From NCBI GenBank assembly GCA_936450465.1, contig OW388296.1, positions 34,700,086-34,764,085 on the forward strand: DNA of 64,000 bases, written 5' to 3'. A model generated the notes under the pieces. That model was not told the DNA's origin. It did not search any database and was given only the letters and a program-made list of their open reading frames with translations. A program made the translations under genes and the position numbers. This document shows positions 56,885 to 64,000 of the stretch, piece by piece. Within the stretch, counting starts at the first letter, position 1; each line of letters opens with the position of its first letter. The DNA is from Gibbula magus. Taxonomy: Eukaryota; Mollusca; Gastropoda; Trochida; Trochidae.

Positions 56885-57615
56885 TCCCACCGGTATGTAA
56901 TATTGTGGGATATAGTCATCGCCCCGTCCGTCCGTCCGTAATCATTTCGTTTCTGGAGCAGAACTCGAAAACCATTCATGATATCTTTCTGAAACTTTGC
57001 ATGTGTATTACCCACCAACTGAAGTGGTGCCTTTTGACATTTTCAGATTTCTGAAAATTTTATTTTTTTTCGTTTCCATAGAAACATGTTGAAGTTGGAC
57101 TTTGTTCAGAGACAGGTTCGTTTCCGGAGCACAGCTCCAAAACCGTTCATCATATCTTCCTGAAACTTTGCATGTGTATTACCCACTAACTGAAGTGGTG
57201 CCTTTTGATATTTTCAGATTTATGAAAATTTTATTTTTTTTCGTTTTCATAGAAATATGTTGAAGTTGGACTTTGTTCAGAGACAGGTTCGTTTCCAGAG
57301 CACAGCTCAAAAACCGTTCATCATATCTTCCTGAAACTTTGCATGTGTATTACCCACTAACTGAAGTGGTGCCTTTTGTTATTATCAGATTTTTTCTGAA
57401 AATTTTATTTTTTTCGTTTCCATAGAAACATGAGAGGGATGTTGGTTGTTGTTGATTTTGACTGCTTCTGGAGCAGAAGTCTAAAACCCTTAACATTCCT
57501 GAAACTCTGTAATACCCACTAACTGAAGTACGGTAGTAGATACACAAGTATCTGTAAAAGATGTGTTTTACAAATTTTGTGGAACCGGTGGGATATGTCA
57601 TCTTCTGATGACTCT
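56885..57615 (+). mobile_element. Pearl-like element, copy 4 (GTF3C1 intron 20)
   Basis: It opens TATCCCACCGGTATG and closes GGAACCGGTGGGATATGTCA, an inverted pair. A CCGTCCGTCCGTCCG run is at 56924-56939. About three ~170-bp tandem units follow (gcatgtgtattacccac(c/t)aact; cgtttccatagaaacatg; cagagacaggttcgtttcc). Same architecture as the other pearl-like elements but a different sequence family. Confidence 0.8.
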
Positions 57616-57865
57616 TGTTTGTTTCTTGTTCATTGAGGAGAGGTATTCCCACAAAGTGTATATAAGGCCAAGCACTAACTTTATCATGCTCTGTGAAATT
57701 TATCCTGTGGTTGACCAAGCTGTTTAAGACTTATTTAATGAAGACAAATTTGTTATTCAAGGGCTTTCACAAAACACTACATATGTTTTTGCAAAAACTA
57801 GTATTTCAGGCTTTTCATATGCTTTTTAAGTTGCTTTTGATAGTATTCCCATCTTTGTGTTCAGA

Positions 57866-58012
57866 ATAGGCCATGGGCCGAGGACTGTTTTTGTTCATTT
57901 GAGGTCCAAGTTTTTGGTGAAGGGGAAAACTTTACTTTATATTGTAGAAAATGGTTATTTTTCACAAAATATTCAATGTTTCACCAAAAACACTTGTTCA
58001 TTAATTAATAAA
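57866..58012 (+). repeat. Left member of a diverged inverted-repeat pair
   Basis: AGGCCATGGGCCGA ... GAGGTCCAAGTTTTTGGTGA ... CAATGTTTCACC ... ACTTGTTCATTA recurs in inverted orientation at 63826-63975. If both belong to one element it would be about 6.1 kb with no coding frame inside; otherwise these are two independent copies. Confidence 0.7.
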
Positions 58013-60239
58013 CAGTAATAGAAGGCCCTTGAGAAATATGCTATTTTCAACCAATCAGAGAGCAGCTAGGTCAGCCTGCCCGGTACAACAAAGATGGCCG
58101 CCCCCATTATAGATTGTGTGTCTGTCTGTTTGTGAGTCTTCAACTGATCAAATTGTGGCAATATCAGAAGTTTCCAGGGGCCATATATATGGGTATATTA
58201 AACAATGGCTACTTCTGGATGGAAAACAGAAAAATAATCATAATTTTGATTATTAACACTGTGATACTGCAGAATAATGTTCAGGGGAGAGGTTTTTTGG
58301 TCAATTTTCGAGTTAGAAGAGCTGCTAAAGTTATCTGAAGGGTGACATATGTTTGAAATCAACTGGGTTTGTGGAGAAATGTATAGTTGATTGGTACGTG
58401 CGTTTATTTGTGAATGTCACCGATTCTTAGCGTACATTTTGACCTGAAGTTGAATGGGCCGCTTCCTTAGATCGGCAGTATGGCTGACATTGTTCCTTTA
58501 TTCTTTTTATTTGATATAGGGTGAAGGGTTTTTGATTACCTTCATTTAACCTTCGTTTTACTTACAATATCGGGTTCCTGTTGAGAAAATGGATCATTTG
58601 CCCAAATTAAATGGTACACAAGTGAGAAATTGTTTTTAATTTTAATTTTAAAACTGTCTTCATGGCTATAACTAACAGTTAATTTGGTATTTGGGTAGAA
58701 AACATTTTTGATGATGGCATGTAAAACACTTTATTGGTAGTCAATTTTGTGGCCATTAACATCAATCTGGTAACTTTTACTGACACCTATTATTATTTAT
58801 CTTTGACAACAATAGACTGATGACATGTATATTTTTGTTTTGTATGTATATTCTATGTATTTGAAATGAAATGGAATAAAAAAAAAAATAGACAGAAAAA
58901 GAAAGAAAGAAAAAGAAGAAAAAAAGTATTCACACCTTTTGAAAAAACACACAGAATTTCTTTTTTACCTTTAGCAATATCTGTAATATCTTCAAAAATG
59001 ACATACAATCCTGAGCAAACAATGTATTACGATTACATGATTATATTTTATATGCAAATACTAAGCTGAATTTTGTTGGGTGTTCATATTGACTCTATGC
59101 ATATTATATCTACCTATCTACTGTCTATAAAACTGACGTGTAGATAAACTTTGCAAGCAGTAGAAACAAAAGTATGGGTCCCTCACAAAATGGCTCCAGG
59201 TCTCACTTCTTTTCATGGAAACAAATCAAAATTTGAAAGTTTTGAAACATAAAAGGCCCATATTTTTAAAAAGGTATATTGACCTTTTATGTTGGGAAAT
59301 GAAAGAAACCTATCCCTCAATAAAAGTCCAGTTCGTTTCCATGAAAACACAATACTTATATATTAAAAACAATTAACATGTCATAAGATACCACCTTTAA
59401 TACTGATTACCACCTATTAAGTTTCAAAAAGATAACACAAACAGTTCTGCTCAGGAAATGAACTAATTCACAAGGTGGATAACACATATTAGGTTAAAAA
59501 AGATAAAAGATAAACCTTTTTTTATTATAAATTTCTTATGGAAACGAACCTGTCCCTGTGTCCAAATCCAAACCATTTCCATAGAAACTAAATTAATAAT
59601 TTTAAAATCTTAAAATAAAAAAGGCATATGGATAATACACCTAAAGAGTTTCAGAAAAATAAAATTAACAGGTTTTTAGCTATGCTTTGAAAATGAACCT
59701 ATCAGTCTTGGTAACACATTTGAGTCAAAATCAAAGTTATTGAAAAAAGTGATAATATCTTAAAGCAACTCTTCAGTATTTGGTTGGTTACTTTAAATCC
59801 CCTGGTTCCTACGGCAATGTTGAAGATACTACGGAACATAATATTGGACGATAAAAGGTGATAGTGAGATCTCCGTGTCCATTGGAACCTTGATCAAAAG
59901 TGTATGAGGTCTGATTACAGAGAAGCTCAATAGTTTTTTTCGAGAAGGGCAGTAACGGTAGTATATATTATAATTTAACATTGTTCTAAATGCTCATCAA
60001 TTGAGAATCTTACCCATGTGTCTTCTGATATCAAATATATCAACAGGACTTGATTAAAGTTACAAATATCCCCAGCATGCCAATGAAACAAATTTCCTCC
60101 GGGATATCTTATCTTAATGAATGAACATATCTCAAACACAACACTGCCTTTTAGCTTCTTTGTCAGTGAGCTCAGTGAAGTAGAATAGCATTGTGACGTC
60201 ATCAGCACTATGGCATCATAACATTTAGTAGCTTCGCCA
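58013..60239. other. Non-coding AT-rich part of GTF3C1 intron 20
   Basis: No exon found. 59150-59720 has phrases such as 'ccatttccatagaaac' and 'gataccacc(t/a)' that look like a decayed, reverse-orientation relative of the repeat units at 56948-57420. A purine-rich A/AAG run lies at 58876-58925. Confidence 0.5.
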
Positions 60240-60496
60240 CTCTTGAAAATATAACCTTTCTACCTCACTCGATGAGATAAACATGGTATTAGTCAAGAAA
60301 AGACAAATTTTCTATTTATTATATGACCAAATCTTTGGATATTCACCGAAATCGACTTGCATTTACATTAAGTCGGCTCCAGAATGAGCCTGTCGCCTCA
60401 GCAACAATGTGACGTCATGAACTTGTCATGACGTCGGAGCATTGTTTTATGACGTCAGGTCATTGTTATATCAGTCACTAGTGACTGATAACACGT

Positions 60497-62186
60497 TCCA
60501 TTGTTATTATACCCCCGCTACGAAGTAGTCGGGGGTATATAGCGCTCAGCGCGTCCTTGCGTCCGTCCGTCCTTCCGTCCGTCCGTCCGTCCGTCCGGAA
60601 CACTTTTGGTTCCGCTCATAACTCAAATACTACTTGTTCAATTGTTATGAAACTTTATACATGTACACTTTATGGTCCCTAGATGTGCCTTTTCTATGTT
60701 TCCCTCAGATTCCATGATTATTTTTTCAGATTTTCCACTTTTAAGCGTCTTTGTGTGCGCGTCTATGGTCACACTTTTGGTTCCGCTCATAACTCAAATA
60801 CTACTTGTTCAATTGTTATGAAACTTTATACATGTACACTTTATGGTCCCTAGATGTGCCTTTTCTATGTTTCCCTCAGATTCCATGATTATTTTTTCAG
60901 ATTTTCCACTTTTAAGCGTCTTTGTGTGCGCGTCTATGGTCACACTTTTGGTTCCGCTCATAACTCAAATACTACTTGTTCAATTGTTATGAAACTTTAT
61001 ACATGGACACTTTATGGTCCCTAGATGTGCCTTTTCTATGTTTCACTCAGATTCCATGATTATTTTTTCAGATTTTCCACTTTTAAGGGTCTTTGTGTGC
61101 GCGTCTATGCTTACACTTTTGGTTCCGCTCATAACTCAAATACTACTTGTTCAATTGTTATGAAACTTTATACATGTACACTTTATGGTCCCTAGATGTG
61201 CCTTTTCTATGTTTCCCTCAGATTCCATGATTATTTTTTCAGATTTTCCACTTTTAAGCGTCTTTGTGTGCGCGTCTATGGTCACACTTTTGGTTTCCGC
61301 TCATAACTCAAATACTACTTGTTTCCAAGAAGGTATTAACACCTCATATACATAGCTTCTTTCTTATAAATCTGGTAAATGATTTTGACATGTTCACATT
61401 CAAGGTCAAAGGTCAAGGTCATGAGTGCTTTAATTACTACAATAATCCTTGTAAACATGATAACTTCAAACGTTTTTGTGCTGTCAGGCTCTTATTTGGT
61501 ATATATCAACTATGGAGATAGACCAAGATTTGAAAAAGTTTTCGCTAAAATCTGTCAAAGGTCAAGGTCACAGCAAGGTCACAACTTAAGCATGCTATTG
61601 TGAATATGCCTTATGTTAACAATGAACACTTTGAGTCATTGCATGATTGTTATACACAATGAAAAGTAATCAGTGATGGTGTGACCTTGAAGGTCTAAGG
61701 TCAAGGTCAAGGTCATGAGATATTGGTTCAGGCCATGTTAATCCTTTGATCCAATTTTGAAATCAGAAATAGGTTTTAAGAACAAACTTGTGAAAAGTGA
61801 CCCCAGTGATGATTCAACTTGTTAGAATAACTTGAATAATGAACAAATTTTGGTCCAAAAAAAATCCCATTTTATTTATGCTGAGGAGAAGGCGGAACAG
61901 GGAAAGGCGAGACCCAAAGTTTCGGAGCTGCTCTGCTTTTGCGGTGTCCCGCAAACGCTCTTCTAGTTGTTCAAATGTTACGAAACCACTTTGACTTTTA
62001 CTTCTAAAACATGCTTAGAGGTGTAATACTTACTCTGCTTTAATAATATATGTTATGGTCTTTTCATACAAAAGTTTAAACATTGATACCCTTTTGCTAT
62101 TTTCAAACATTTCTCTTTGACCAATGTTAATGTAAAAGCGGGGGTATCATAAGTGAGCTTTGCTCACTAATTCTCTTGTTTTCACT
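60497..62186 (+). mobile_element. Pearl-like element, copy 5, with 171-bp tandem repeats
   Basis: It opens TTATTATACCCCCGCTACGA and closes GCGGGGGTATCATAAG, an inverted pair. A GTCCGTCCGTCC microsatellite at about 60559-60597 precedes the 171-bp tandem array. Later parts carry 'aaggtcaaggtcatg' motifs. It is non-coding and sits inside MITE family B copy 2. Confidence 0.85.
60601..61325 (+). repeat. 171-bp tandem repeat, about 4.2 copies
   Basis: CACTTTTGGTTCCGCTCATA recurs at 60601, 60772, 60943, 61114 and 61285 (slightly altered), giving an exact 171-bp period. Copies differ by only a few bases, far less than repeats in the other pearl-like elements, so the amplification is recent or homogenised. 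Confidence 0.95.
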
Positions 62187-62262
62187 AGTGACTGATAACA
62201 CGGTTTATTTTCATTGATAGATCCCGGTATTTCACCTGCAATCATATAATAAAACATTACAT

Positions 62263-63825
62263 CATCAACTTTGAGGTCATAACATTGTCAGCAGTGGCGG
62301 ATCCCGGAATGTTCAGAGGGGATGGGGGGGGGGTCAATACCCGCTCATGCAAAAGAGAGAGATGAAAGTATGTTGTCAATTAATAGTTTGATGTCCTTAG
62401 TTCAATCCATAATCATGACAGATGGTATAACACTATTTGGATTGAGGTTTGTGAGTAGTAAGAATTGTAGTTTGTAACCAGTATGTTTTCATTGATAAAG
62501 CAAATATTTTTTTTTATTATATTTTTATGGTCAAGAAAAGACACAACTTCTCTATTTATCTGTTTGAGAAAACGTTCTCAACAGTACCACTGCAGTTTGA
62601 TCTCAGTTCTCAACACAGTGAAAATATCACACAGGGAATGACATCATGTCCACAATAATATGACGTCACGTCTGCCATCAACAACGTCAGCGTATGATAT
62701 CACAAGAACTCCCTAAGTTTTTAACTTTTTAACTTTAAAACACCACATTTTTTTTAAACACAGAAGCATATAATATATAGGATATTTTGTATTTACAGTG
62801 TAATGTCACTTATCTCATCTCATATATATATTTTTCACTCGTATCTGCGCCACTTAAAAAATACTGGCACTCGCTGAGAGATAAACTGCAACATCATACT
62901 GAAAACACTGAAGAATCCTCTATTTATCTGGCCTACCAAACACATAAGTTCTTTTGAATCAAATTCTCATAATCAAAAAATTATGAGCATTCAAAGGATT
63001 CAAAGAAGTAAGTAAAGGGGAAAACATAATTGTTTTATAACCTTTTTTTAAATCAAAGATATTTTCATTCATATTTTTATTTTTAAAAAAATCTCAAACC
63101 TTTAACTACTTCTACAGAAAATGGGTATCTTTAGCGAACAGACTTAACACACCTTTAATAAAAATTTAATTTCTTATGTACAATTTTGTATCGCTGTATT
63201 ATTGTAGTTGATGTTTGCATTTTGTTTTTTTTACATATTTATGCCATTGGGAAAAAAGGGGGGGAAATCAAAAAATTATATTTACATTCTTCTACATTTT
63301 TGTAACATATCATTCCATAATGTGTTTTAGTACGTTTGTAATAAGAATCAGTTGTTACTTGATGGCAAATTCTACGAGAAATGTATAAAAAATTAGAAAT
63401 TCTTGCAAGAGTTACCTCCCTTTGCTCAGAAAAAACTCTCACCCCTGTTATAAAAATTCATTTAGCTCTCTTGGAAATGTATGTAGTTTAAAAATTCCAA
63501 CTTCTCATTGTTGTAATTACATCGGTTTCTTACACTATGAATTGAATTAGGGCTAAAATTTAATTTTCTTTTTAAAATCATAAACGAAATGGGACGGTTT
63601 GAGAAAAATTAATTTTTTTCAGAACATTTTTTGCAGAAATTTCACATTTATTAATAGGAAACCCAGTTGGATTACAATATTTAGATAGAACAACATATTC
63701 TCTTTCAACAGATATGTAATATGTGGAAATATATTAAAAACTTTTGTCAAAAAATCAGTTTTTCCGTGGCTAAGAAGACCTTTTGCGAAACTGCTGATTC
63801 ATCACTTCAACATGCCTTAATTTCA
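62263..63825. other. AT-rich non-coding end of the window, GTF3C1 intron 20
   Basis: CAGTGGCGGATCCCGG at about 62292 resembles the end of a hAT-type MITE, but no partner end was found. A GACGTCA-containing patch at 62640-62700 resembles family B. Nothing else is recognised and no GTF3C1 exon is visible. Confidence 0.45.
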
Positions 63826-63975
63826 TAATGAACAAGTATCCTAGGTGAAACATTGCATTTTTGGAAGCAGTAAACACTCAGGATTAAATTGATATATTGT
63901 TTCTGCCTTCACCAAAAACTTGGACCTAAAGTCACTTTAGAGACAAGCTACGGCTTTCGGCCCATGGCCTAGAAG
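63826..63975 (-). repeat. Right member of the diverged inverted-repeat pair
   Basis: Reverse complement of the 57866-58012 block (ends GGCCCATGGCCT; contains CACCAAAAACTTGGACCT). See that entry. Confidence 0.7.
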
Positions 63976-64000
63976 CCCAATATTAGTTCCAACTGACCTT

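Larger units (their letters stand above)
60240..62262. mobile_element. MITE family B, copy 2, interrupted by a pearl-like insertion
   Basis: The outer parts (60240-60496 and 62186-62262) match 19197-19600: 'gatgagataaacatggtatt', GACGTCA motifs, and an end with 'catataataaa'. The sequence CACTAGTGACTGATAACACG is present on both sides of the insertion, at about 60477-60496 and 62187-62206. Confidence 0.7.

Noticed and set aside
58866..59069. Lysine-rich 67-codon frame
   Set aside because: It reads through an A/AAG-rich low-complexity run in an intron.
60601..61325. Centromeric alpha-like satellite because of the 171-bp period
   Set aside because: Only about four copies inside a mobile element; the period match is coincidence and the sequence is unrelated as far as I can tell.
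57000..64000. Further GTF3C1 exons
   Set aside because: I looked for continuation of the protein after exon 20 and found no matching frame; the rest of the gene must lie beyond the window.

Overview
The window is eukaryotic nuclear DNA from an animal, most likely a marine mollusc and probably a gastropod. The genes are split by GT-AG introns (plus one AT-AC intron) and most of the DNA is introns and repeats. The mollusc guess rests on repeat types: SINE tails ending in CACTCACT-type repeats, 'pearl'-like elements with GTCC microsatellites and internal tandem repeats, and a DIRS retrotransposon. The abalone-like suggestion comes from remembered repeat style and is an inference.

Four protein-coding genes are supported by family recognition, with splice phases that close at every junction. 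(1) Twinfilin (TWF), minus strand, exons 616-7594, missing its last ~50 residues beyond the left edge. (2) DDX20/Gemin3, plus strand, 7948-23041, complete at 1136 residues. (3) TMEM115, minus strand, 29238-33057, complete at 378 residues. (4) GTF3C1 (TFIIIC largest subunit), plus strand, from 39360, with 20 exons (first 951 codons) up to 56803; the rest lies past the right edge. TWF and DDX20 are head to head, with 353 bp between start codons and four CCAAT boxes. DDX20 and TMEM115 converge; TMEM115 and GTF3C1 diverge across about 6.3 kb of repeats.

The genes are unrelated housekeeping functions: actin dynamics, SMN-complex snRNP assembly, Golgi transport and Pol III transcription. There is no operon-like system. 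The unusual content lies in the introns. A 7.4-kb DIRS retrotransposon with an internally triplicated gag/RT module sits about 38 bp upstream of a DDX20 exon. A hammerhead-ribozyme-like core lies in DDX20 intron 2. A U12-type AT-AC intron in TWF carries a perfect 48-bp hairpin. A ~190-copy 22-bp minisatellite starts at a GTF3C1 splice donor. Three other splice sites have been locally duplicated.

Intergenic DNA at 23.0-29.2 kb and 33.1-39.4 kb, and the last 7 kb, holds terminal-inverted-repeat elements, pearl-like elements, truncated LINEs and long AT-rich stretches in which I recognise nothing.
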